Part shown: piece after piece, positions 51,561-62,300 of the stretch
How positions within the stretch are numbered: position 1 is the stretch's first letter
Layout of the letters: each line of letters opens with the position of its first letter
Origin: Ephydatia muelleri
Taxonomy: Eukaryota > Porifera > Demospongiae > Spongillida > Spongillidae
Assembly (NCBI GenBank): GCA_013339895.1
Contig: JABACO010000001.1
Coordinates: forward strand, 6,288,888 to 6,352,887
Direction: 5' to 3'
DNA length: 64,000 nucleotides
Position numbers and translations under genes: made by a program
The notes under the pieces: generated by a model
The model's input: the letters and a program-made list of their open reading frames with translations, nothing else
Databases searched by the model: none
Told to the model about the DNA's origin: nothing

Positions 51561-52424
51561 AGCCCAACTCGCAAATGCATTAAAGGATAATTTACATGGT
51601 GCTGCCTGCTAGAATTACATACATTTTTCATTACAGTTTGGTTGACAGATTGATGCAGAACATGTCATCAACTCTCTAGCTTAAATGGATATCTTTCTCA
51701 GACAAGAGCTGTGGCATTTTACTAGTCCGCTGGAAACCAGATGTCTGGTATTAAACTGCTGAATGCCATTCTTCTGGTCCCAGACTAGCATTTTACGTGT
51801 AGACCTGAGAAGGAAACCTCAATAATGAGCACCGACCATAACATGTCTGATGCCATGGGCGTGGCTCACGGACAATTATATGCCAGAACCAGTACGAATG
51901 GTGCATGTCTGTTTTATGAAAGTTGCACATATATAAACACAATAGTATCAGTGCTGCATTCATGCACAACGCGCAACTCCACATTCACGTCTTATCTGTT
52001 CATGAATTAAATTATACCTATACATGCAGTTGTATATAGCACAGAGACTAGCATCTACTTGTTTTTTTCTTTGTTAGTCAGTTATTCTTTGTTAGCTATT
52101 TTCAACAAATAACTTAGTCTCAAGCATACTGCATTATCTTCTCTGAGACATATGAAGTCCTTCTAGTTTTTGTGCGTAGTCAATCCTATAACTCTGTGGT
52201 GATACTGCATTTTTGAAAAAATACGAAAACAAAACAGGAGTCATTAAACGATCTAGGCTTTGTAAGCTTTCTAGATCCTTAAAGTTGTATGCAACATCAT
52301 TCATATGCTTTGCAAAACTGCAGGAGACTTAACATGCTATTTTTAAAAAGTGGGCGTAACTTGAGTCGTTTGCGGGTGAAAGATTGATGCACATGATACC
52401 TACCTTCTTTGCACCATTCCATTG
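51561..52424. other. Unassigned stretch
   Basis: I see no gene, RNA or clear repeat. Confidence 0.35.
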
Positions 52425-53440
52425 CCCTTCAAACCTATTGTAATGCATGTCTTCGCACAGCACCATGCTTCTTACCTTCATATCTTCAGCAGTACGATGG
52501 TATTCTCAAAAAAGAGCAATACATTAAATATTCACCTCTCTAATTGACATTCTGCATGCATGGACCCAAGCTGTACTTCCAGTAAGACATGTGGTCTCAG
52601 AATTAGGAGTGCTTTGCAGCTGGCACCTTCTTTTTTTTGATTTCTGATGCTGCCTCCTCTACTCAGGTCCATCTGATACCAATTCACCCAGTTTCCAAGA
52701 AGCTATTGGCTTATGGACTAAAACCTGTAACCAATCTCCTCCAGAAGGTATTACTTCCATCATCAAAAGTCATGGGTCATAGCAACTACCTTAGCCATCG
52801 AGGAGGATTTATTGAACTCTGCAACAAATGAGACATCGAAAAGATGCCTTCTAGCAACTTTTGCAGAAGAATCAGGCATTTGGCTACATGCACTGCCATT
52901 GCCATCATCAGGGCTGAATGGATGACTCCACTACTCAGATAACTATTAGCATACGGCTTGGCTTGGCATTTTTTAAATCTCACTGTTGCCATCACTGTGG
53001 TTGTGAATTAACTGCCTTTGCCTCCCATGGCCTTAATTTGCCACCCTACCACAGTGATAGTTTTGAATTACATCATTCACAGAGCAATAGGGGCATCTTG
53101 GATTCCATCATGACTAAATTGAGTGGAATCTCTTGCTCTAGCTGATTGTAAAAAGCCTGACGGTGCTACCTTGGATACCAGCTTATATGGGATGCATCGT
53201 GTGTACTCATAAACCTTCTTACAGCAGAGTTGCATCACAGGGAGCAGGGATAATGGCTAACCAAGTTAAGAGAAGAAACCCTCAAATCTGGATCCCAATA
53301 AAAGGAAAACAGACTGTATCATTCATAAAAAAGATCTTGCTTTTCATGTTCGAAAGGTGTCTGGGGAACAGCATCATTTCCACGCCTCACTGTAGCTGTA
53401 CAGCGGAGTAATGCTGTCTCTCTCCTCGGCCCTTAGCTAG
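52425..53440 (+). pseudogene. Decayed copy of the second RLE-type RT family
   Basis: Plus-strand frames in order: LRTAPCFLPSYLQQYDGILK, LPVRHVVSELGVLCSWHLLF-like sequence, RCLLATFAEESGIWL, and MDDSTTQITISIRLGLAFF. These lead to the knuckle HCCHHCGCELTAFASHGLN, KPDGATL, a degraded endonuclease stretch, and LTVAVQRSNAVSLLGP with a stop. Each piece aligns with the same order at 28079-29390, but with many frameshifts. It is older than that copy. Confidence 0.6.
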
Positions 53441-54091
53441 TGAGAATTGTCTGGCTTATGAGGACATTGACACATATTAATTATTAATTAATTCATTTAT
53501 TTCTTCTTCCTTTGTTATATAGTTTTGTATTGTTTGACAATAACTCAAAATTGTTAATACAGGTTTGATAAACAGCATACCGTGCATACAAATGAATTTC
53601 TGATGAGTCTAAAGTGCATGGATATATGTGTCTGCGTGCTCAGGGATAACATAATACATACTCAAATGTGTCTTACAAATGTTAGAGCAAAGGTTAGAAC
53701 TTATGTTATACAGCATATACATATGCTGTATACATATGCCAGCTAGATAAATACATAGGCCTAACGAATGCATGTCTGATGTGAAATGCAACATATCTTG
53801 CTGGTTTCCTCATGATGAAATTGTCGAATAGCCTTCCTTGTTCAGCTTTGATGAAATACTAGCGGCTGAAGTTATTAGAAAAGGTCATGAATAATAATAG
53901 GGTTAGTAAAAGATTTATTGCATTAAGCAATAAAATGTATTCTACATCCAAACTTTGCTTCGTAAATATATATATATATTAACTGCATACGCATGACTTC
54001 GTAATTCGTCGCACCTTCGTTGCAAGTCTAATTGTCTTGTTTCATTGAAATTCATATATTGGCCAGTGAATCAAATCAGCGCGTCGTATAA
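53441..54091. other. Unassigned stretch downstream of the EGF/transmembrane gene
   Basis: AT-rich, with a short ATATAC palindrome near 53710-53735. No gene or polyadenylation signal was assigned with confidence. Confidence 0.35.
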
Positions 54092-54399
54092 TCAATATTG
54101 GATTTCTATTAAACGATGTAACCAACTTTTACACCCCCTACAGAGGAGGACCAATTTTGGGTAGATCTGAAAGTGCTGTAGAAACGTTAAAGGACGATTT
54201 GTAATGTCCCCCCCCTCCACGGAAACCACGACTTGATTCGCTTGTAACTGCACGCACAAGTATGCAAGTACACAGCAATTTCTGCAGCCAAACCTCAAAC
54301 CTTTTCTCATGTTCTTCACACATTTGTACACAATAGCAACGGCGATTAGACAAAATACGGCCATTGGAATGAGAATAGCGAAAGGATCAGGGAATTCAA
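54092..54399 (-). CDS. Probable terminal exon with transmembrane segment of the EGF gene
   Basis: The strong acceptor TTCTGCAG ends at 54400-54401. Taken in phase 1, the phase in which the EGF exons end, the exon reads VEFPDPFAILIPMAVFCLIA then VAIVYKCVKNMRKG. That is a short extracellular stem, a hydrophobic helix of about 20 residues and a basic stop-transfer, followed by a cytoplasmic tail to the stop at 54092. The alternative frame further down (SSFNVSTALSDLPKIGPPL) also looks tail-like, so another intron or a frameshift cannot be excluded. It lies on the same strand and downstream of the EGF exons, supporting a type I membrane protein. The gap between is occupied by a Ginger element and degenerate exons. 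Confidence 0.5.
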
Positions 54400-54854
54400 C
54401 TGCAGAACAAAGGTGTCTGTTAATTGACAGGTCATTTGATACAACTGGAGAACAAACCTGCAATACTTTCTTCTTTGTATCAATATCAAAGATGGATAGA
54501 GGAGGAGACAATAAAATGATGTAAAGCAGATTTGTACCTGACGCTTACACTACAGTGTGCATAGTACATATTTTCATCTAACACGAGAGTTTTGGGTATC
54601 CTCGGAAAAAAAAATAATTGAATGTAATGTAACTAGAATAATTATTCTATTGACATGTCACTGGAATTCTGGTCCCGGTAATTTTGGTCCTGGGGACCAA
54701 TTTTTTCGTTGAAAATTTTGGTCCCCCCGGACCAGTTTTTTCGGCAATAATGGTCCGCTCTACAAATTTTGGTCCCCCATCCCATTCTATTGTAATGATT
54801 TACACTACAGGTGATTTACACTACAGGTTTTTATCTTCACGCAATAAAGTTTAA

Positions 54855-55200
54855 TTAATCTGAATGGTCAATATGTTGCATACGCTTCACAGTTTCAAAG
54901 TGCTCAGAAAAGTTGCATAGATAAAGGCACTCTCGTGCATGACTGTTGTCATCATGGCATTCTTTTGGTGCAAATCTCAACCATTTGTTGCTGGTGCCTG
55001 AAGGACAATACACAAAAATCGTTGTGCCAAGCAAATTGGCAGTGCCATATATTTCAATTTCTGTTGCCCACACTTTCTGTTGATCCATCTTCGTTGTTCG
55101 CAAGTACCGTCCCATTGTTTCAGATGATGTCAGGTAACAAGACAGCTGAGCAGGATTGTGCAGATGAGATGGGGGATGATGCTGCACAAACACCCCGTTC
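54855..55200 (-). pseudogene. OTU protease C-terminal half (Ginger 2)
   Basis: Minus strand: CYLTSSETMGRYLRTTKMDQ, VWATEIEIYGTANLLGTTIF, VYCPSG, and ECLYLCNFSEHFETVKRMQH. The HFE near the end is the position of the catalytic His in OTU-type cysteine proteases, and TEIEIYGTANLL is the usual region before it. The stop is near 54855. Confidence 0.65.
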
Positions 55201-55261
55201 AGTGGCGACAAAGCAGACAATAGTGCAGATGGATCAATTATAGAGATATCCAATCATACTA

Positions 55262-55515
55262 TTGTACTTGCCAGTTTGCAGAGATTGGCAAATAATATGT
55301 GCAGTGTCTTAGGACTTCAATTTGTCAAAGGGAATCGTGATCACAATGAAAAACCTTTGGATATTGCTCTGGACCAAGCTCCTAGTATATACGTGGTCGC
55401 ATTAAAGGTGATGGGAATTGCTTTTTTAGAGCTGTAGCTCAAGAAATAACTGGATGTCAAGAGGATCATGCAGAACTTAGGGTACTTGTCACATCATACA
55501 TGGCTCACACTATGT
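55262..55515 (+). pseudogene. OTU protease N-terminal half, inverted relative to the rest
   Basis: Plus strand: LGLQFVKGNRDHNEKPLDIA, then after a frame change IKGDGNCFFRAVAQEITGCQ and EDHAELRVLVTSYMAH. GDGNCFFRA is the canonical OTU catalytic Cys motif. A ~45-bp stretch after it (ACTATGTCTGCTTTGTC...CATCCCCCATCT) recurs in inverted orientation near 55170-55225, marking the inversion breakpoint. Confidence 0.65.
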
Positions 55516-55639
55516 CTGCTTTGTCTGCCACATCATCCCCCATCTGTAACTGAAGGCCCAGTCCACCTGAGAGTTGACCAGAAAGGGATTCCATATAAAA
55601 TGTTTACAACTGCTGCACATATTAACACTACATGCCTTG

Positions 55640-55850
55640 CCCTTCCTTTTTTTGCCTGTAGAATAGCTCTCCTCTACTCGACATTGAAAACTTCAAAGCT
55701 TTTTTCCCGTATCGTCCGCTTTCTTTCCTTTGACGCTCCATCGCAATATTTGCCACTGAGAAGATACTCGAACACTTCGCCAACAAGCTCATGCATCCTC
55801 AACATCCGAAGATCCTTCCATCCTAGCAGCTTTCTGAAGACTTTACAACA
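55640..55850 (-). pseudogene. Exon 1 homologue of the Ginger transposase (Ginger 2)
   Basis: LRMHELVGEVFEYLLSGKYC then DGASKERKRTIREKSFEVFN aligns with the leader of the transposase at 41599 (DDLIRDVFTYLSTNKYPEAS). A one-base shift and TAG precede the conserved GELFYRQKK. The donor reads gcatgt, not gtatgt. Confidence 0.6.
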
Positions 55851-56149
55851 CCTTGATTCGCTACGTGTAGAGAACGCGCAGGCGCAAGCAAAGGGTAGGA
55901 CTAAAATTTTCGGACACGGATCAAAATTTTCAGGCAAAATTGGCCCACCCGGACTAATTTTTCCAGAAAATTTTGTTCCTAGGACCAAAATTTTTGGCGG
56001 AACTAAATTTCCGTAACAGACATCTTCAGATTAAGCAATACGATATCCAACTATCCTGCCATTCATATGCATGGTTCTTACTTAAGCATACACATACACA
56101 TACACAAAACTGTGTTATTCCAATGCAGTATTATTCACATTAATCAAAT

Positions 56150-56960
56150 TACCATTTGTAGTGTTAGGAATAAGTATGTAGCCAGTTTTGTAGGCGTTAT
56201 TGCATACCCAGCATACATTTCTTGACATCAAACATTCAAATACAATTAAAGCATTATATCTAATCTTCTATTTCACTACTTTGCATTTTACCATGGCATG
56301 TTTTCTTATCTGCAGCAAGTGTATATTCAGCGTGGCAAGTGCATTTGTAGCTTCTGGTTGTGTTGTTGCACAACTGAGAGCAGTAGTGTACTTTTTTAAA
56401 TACAATAAAGCTATGAGAACAGACATGGCTGGAAATGTAGTTGAGTAATCTATAATCATATCAACATACTTATATCAGTAAAAACTGTATAACCAGAAAT
56501 GCAGTCATATGCATGTGTTAGTGTTATTGCATAGCTGAGTGCATTTATATGTCCTAAGTATGCAAACATTAGGATTTAGAGTACAAAAAATTGCAGTTAA
56601 GGACTGCATTTGTATAATACATTATTGCACCTCATGTTAAGGCATAGAATAATTGGATTCAAATGATGTATTATGACCAGAACTTCTAATCAAAGAAAAA
56701 AAAACACCCTAAAATGTCAACTCTGAACTACAGATTTACTATCTGGAGCACATTTGTTTAATACACAAAGCCATGGCAGCCTATATTTAACTTTTAAATG
56801 GATGTAATGGAAATGCTTATATGAATCAATAGTTAAGGCAATCGACTTACCTTGAACACTCGCCTCAAATTTCAGTGTATCTATAGAGGAGTCATAAATT
56901 ATTACATGTTTTCACCACATGCAAAGCTTTCAACTGTGTTGTTGCACTATTGAGAGTAAG
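56150..56960 (-). pseudogene. Degenerate EGF exons
   Basis: 56292-56390 encodes [20 protein letters not shown] then TLAADKKTCHG with a gtaaaa donor, lacking the first cysteine segment. Weaker traces lie at 56165-56245 (DVKKCMLGM), 56505-56570 (CTQLCNNTNT) and 56920-56960 (CNNTVESFACG-like). They mark the decayed 3' side of the EGF array. Confidence 0.5.
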
Positions 56961-57029
56961 ATTTCTTCGACCCATATATATCTATAACTCAGAATACAAG
57001 GCAATCAAGCCAATATATATTTTACTTAC

Positions 57030-59276
57030 TATTACAAGTGTAGTTATCAGCAGCAAGGACATAACCATCACTACAAGCACACAGGTAGCTCCCAATTGTG
57101 TTGTTGCAGAACTGTGAGCAGTTATTCATCATGTAAACACATTCATTGATGTCTGTATTAAAAGAAAAGGACATGTAAACATTGTAAAAAACAAACCTAC
57201 AGTACATATTATGACATGATTCATTATCAGCAGCAAGTGTGTAGCCTATGCTACAACCACATTGGTAGCTTCCAATAGTATCACACAAAAGAGCACAGCT
57301 ACTTGTTTCTTGCATACATTCATTGATATCTAGGATTAAAATGCAACGTATTGTAGAGAAATATTACAAATGATCTCACCATTGCAAGATAGTTTATCTG
57401 CACTAAGTGTATAGCCAGTGTTGCAACCACATAAGTAGCTCCCAATGGTGTTATTGCATAGCTGTGAGCAACTACTTGTACCAAGTATACATTCATTGAT
57501 GTCTAGAAATCAGGATAATATAGGAATCATGAGATATAATTGGGACAGTTCAGGCGAAAATGAGAACTCGCATTTATATATATAATGTTATATAAATGCT
57601 TCTCGTTTGAATCGTTATATCTTCCGAACGGTAAACGCTATCAACATCATATTTTCAACGCTTCATACCACACCATTTCTCTATGGTAAAATACTTTTTG
57701 GGATCTTGCACTTGCTCCTTGCCAGTATTGCAACGTTCGATACCCCACCGGGTTCAAACCCGCCATAACTTTCTGTAGGAGTAATGAAATCGCTTCAAAT
57801 TCGGTATGTAGGTAGAGAGGTCCTATACCTATCGATTTGTTCTGTTCGTTAATTTTTATGCCATCTGTTACGGAGATACAGTTGAATAAACTACGTGCAC
57901 GTTTTCCCGCTTGATTCGCGCCAATGTAATAATCCCCGCCTCCCCATACATTGAGCGGAGCGCAATATGCCCAAATCATTTGCGCGAAACGAGCGCGAAA
58001 ATGTGCGCGTAGTTTGTTCAACTGTATCTCCGTAACGGATTTCATAAAAAATAACGAACAGAACAAATAGATAGATATAGGACCTCTCCACCTACAAACC
58101 GAATTTGAAGCGATTTGATTACTCCTACAGAAAGTTATGGCGGGTTTGAACCCGGTGGGGTATCGAACGTTGCAATACTGGCAAGGAGCAAGTGCAAGAC
58201 CCCGAAACATATTTTGCCATAGAGAAATGGTGTGGTATGAAGTGTTGAAAATAGGATGTTGATAGCGTTAACCGTTCGGAAGATATAGCGATTCAAACGA
58301 AATGCATTTATATAACATTTTATATATAAATGCGAACTGTCCCATATATTATTGGGACAGTTTCCGCGAATAAAATGTTATAAAAATGCATCGCGTTTGA
58401 ATCGCTATAACTTCCCAACGGATACCGCTATCGACTTCCTATTTTCAACACTGCATAGTGAAATGGTGTAGTATGAAGTGTTGAAAATAGAAAGTCAATA
58501 GCGTTATCTGTTGGGAAGTTATAGCCATTCAAACGCGATGCATTTTTATAACATTGTAACTGTGGGGTCCCAATTGATATCTTACCATTGCATGTTACGT
58601 TGTCTACACCCAGTATATAGCCAGAGTTGCAACTACATAAGTAGCTTCCAAAGGTATTAGTACAGAGTTGATTGCAGTTACTTGTCCCAAACATACATTC
58701 ATCGTCATTTAGGATTCAATGTATGGGATAATTTGCAGCTTGCATTTATGGGACATTGAGCACCTTACCATTGCATGTCCTACTATTTGCACCAAGTGTA
58801 TAACCAGTGTTACAGCTACATGCGTAGCTTCCAATGGAGTTAGTGCACAGCTGAGAACAGTTACTTCTACCATGTGTGCATTCATTGATGTCTCAAATCA
58901 GAATACAAAGGAACCATGATTTATATAATAATTATACTGGTCTTACCATTGCATGTTGCATTGTCTGTACCAACTATATATCCCGTGTTGCAATCACATA
59001 AGTAGCTTCCAATTTTCAAGATTTCATTTTTTTTTAAATATTGTAGAGGTTTGAAAATGCACTGTCGGAGTATCTGTCAACTAGTAATTGTATAATGTAT
59101 GTGTTAGGGCCCTTTTCGCGCGAAAACAATCATGTGTATGGGTCTTTTTCCGAGAGAATGAAAAGTGGCGTATATATCGTTGATTTTAACCTCTTCCATT
59201 ATGGAGATACAGCAATGCAAAGTAAGACCATGTTTCCTGCTCGAATCGCGCCTTTCTCTGTTTTTTCCCTTTTTTT

Positions 59277-59310
<34 letters not shown>

Positions 59311-62300
59311 GAGTGGAAGCGGTTCAGGGACTGAGAAAGGCGCGATTCGAGCGGGCTTTCTTTGCATTGCTATATGAATCTATCTCCATAAAGGAAGAGG
59401 TATAAATAAACGATCTGCAGAAATCAATGGTGACAGGACTCCCTTACGCGCATATTGACTTTGAAGCGATTTGGACATTCCTGCAGGGAGCTACCTAGAT
59501 TTTGAACCCCTCGGGGTAATATATAATATATAATTATATTATAATTATGGGTCTAGGCAGCGAAATGGGATCTAGCGCTTTTTTTTTCATGTTTTCAAAT
59601 TATATGTCCTGTACAACTTCCTTCTTACGCACTGGAAATTAGCCTGTCTATCATGGAGTTATAGGGTCCTGAATTTTTTATTACATTTTTATTGCATGCA
59701 TGGACTTCGATGCTCCTTCCTGGAAATTTTTATAAAATGCGCTAGGTCCCTTTTCACTGCCTCGACCCCATACATCAATGTCTTACCATTGCATGTTATG
59801 TTGTCTGCACCAAGTCGATAGCCAGTGTTGCAACCACATAAGTAGCTCCCAATGGTATTAGTACAGAACTGAGTGCAGTGATGTGTCCCAAGAATGCATT
59901 CATTGACATCTGGGATTCAAAATGTAAAACAATCATGATAATTGCTAAATATAAGTGGATGCCTCACCATTGCATGTTACATTGTCAATACCAAGTCTAT
60001 AGCCAGTGTTGCATCCACATAGGTAGCTTCCAATGGTGTTAGTGCAGAAATGAGTGCAGTTACAGGTCTCAAACATGCATTCGTTGACATCTTGGATTCA
60101 ATTTATGAACATATTGTAGCTAACATCAATGCAACTTTGAGCATCTCACCATTGCATGTCATATTATCTGAACCAAGCATGTAGCCAGTGCTGCAAAGAC
60201 ATGAGTAGCTTCCAATTGTATTAGCACAGAGATGAGTGCAGTTACGTGTCCCAACCATGCATTCATTGACATCTAGGATTCAATGTTTGGAAATTTGCAA
60301 CTTGCAACCATGGCCATCTTACCATTGCATGTTATGTTATCTACTCCTAGTATAAAACCAGTGTTGCAACTACATATGTAGCTTCCAATGGTGTTACTGC
60401 ATAGTTGTGTGCAGTTACTTGTATGAAGTACGCATTCATTGACGTCTGTAAAATAGAATACAATGGTTCACAAAATATAACGTATAAATCAATGTCTTAC
60501 CATTGCATGTTATGTTGTCCATACCAAGTATATAGCCGTTGTTACAACCACATAAGTAGCTCCCAATTGTATTACTGCAGAGTTGAGTGCAATTACTTGA
60601 CCCAATTCTGCATTCATCAATATCTATTTTTAATACATAAATATTTTGCAGTAACCATATTATGACATTGAGCACCTCACCATCGCATGTTATATTACTG
60701 GCACCAAGTGTATAGCCAGTGTTGCAACCACATACGTAGCTTCCAATGGTGTTATTGCATAGCTGTGAACAGCTGCTTGTACCAAGCACGCATTCATCAC
60801 AATCTAGGGACAATCATGAGATAGTTGCTAAAAAAATATATATATCTCACCATTGCATGTTACGTTGTCTGCAGCTAGTGTGTAACCAGTGTTGCAAACA
60901 CATAAGTAGCTCCCAATAGTGTTATTGCATAGCTGTGAACAGCTTCTTGTACCAAGTATACATTCATTGATGTCTAGAAGTAAGAATAAATTAGGAATCA
61001 TGAGATATATATAATTGATGCCTTACCATTGCACGTTACATTGTCTGCACCAAGTGTATAGCCAATGTTGCAATTACATAAGTAGCTTCCAATGGTGTTA
61101 TTGCATAGTTGTGAACAGCTACTTGTACCAAGTATACATTCATTGATGTCTAGAAATCAGATTCTTAATTTAGGAATCATGTATATTATAATTGATATCT
61201 TACCATTGCATGTTACATTGTCTGCACCATGTGTATAGCCAGTGTTGCAACTACATAAGTAGCTCCCAATGGTATTACTGCACAGTTGAGTACAGTTACT
61301 TGTCCCAAGCATGCATTCATCAGAATCTAGGGACAATCATGAGATAGTTGCTAAATATATATTAATGTCTCACCATTGCATGTTACGTTGTCTGCAGCTA
61401 GTGTGTAGCCAGTGTTTGCAACCACATAAGTAGCTTCCAATGGTAATAGTACATAACTGTGAACAGTTGTTAGTACCAAGTATACATTCATTGACGTCTG
61501 GAATCAGAATAATTATGAGATATAATAATATAATTGATGTATTAAACGGATTTTTTCCAGCTAACATATTATGACATTGAGCTCCTCACCATTGCATGTT
61601 ACATTATCTGCAGCTAGTGCATAGCCAATGTTGCAACCACATAAGTAGCTTCCAATGGTGTTAGTGCATAGCTGTGAACAGCTACTTGTACCAAGTATAC
61701 ATTCATTGATGTCTAGAAATCAGATTCTTAATTTAGGAATCATGTATATAATTGATATCTTACCATTGCATGTTACATTGTCTGCACCAAGTGTATAGCC
61801 AGTGTTGCAACTACATAAGTAGCTTCCAATGGTATTACTGCACAGTTGAGTACAGTTACTTGTCCCAAGCATGCATTCATCAGAATCTAGGGACAATCAT
61901 GAGATAGTTGCTAAATATATATTGATGTCTCACCATTGCATGTTACGTTGTCTGCAGCTAGTGTGTAGCCAGTGTTGCAACCACATAAGTAGCTTCCAAT
62001 GGTAATAGTACATAACTGTGAACAGTTGTTAGTACCAAGTATACATTCATTGACGTCTGGAATCAGAATAATTATGAGATATAATAATATAATTGATGTA
62101 TTAAACGGATTTTTTCCAGCTAACAGATTATGACATTGAGCTCCTCACCATTGCATGTTACATTATCTGCAGCTAGTGCATAGCCAATGTTGCAACCACA
62201 TAAGTAGCTTCCAATGGTGTTAGTGCATAGCTGTGAACAGCTACTTGTACCAAGTATACATTCATTGATGTCTAGAAATCAGATTCTTAATTTAGGAATC

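Larger units (their letters stand above)
54652..56022 (-). mobile_element. Second Ginger element, non-autonomous, with split OTU protease
   Basis: Element limits are 54656-56018: TGTCACTGGAATTCTGGTCC at one end and CCGTAACA (inverted TGTTACGG) at the other, flanked by GACA on both sides (54652-54655 and 56019-56022). The ends consist of the same GGTCC/GGACC blocks as the element at 41430-44068. The integrase is absent. Exon 1 and the OTU C-terminus are on the minus strand, but the OTU N-terminus is on the plus strand. Confidence 0.75.
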
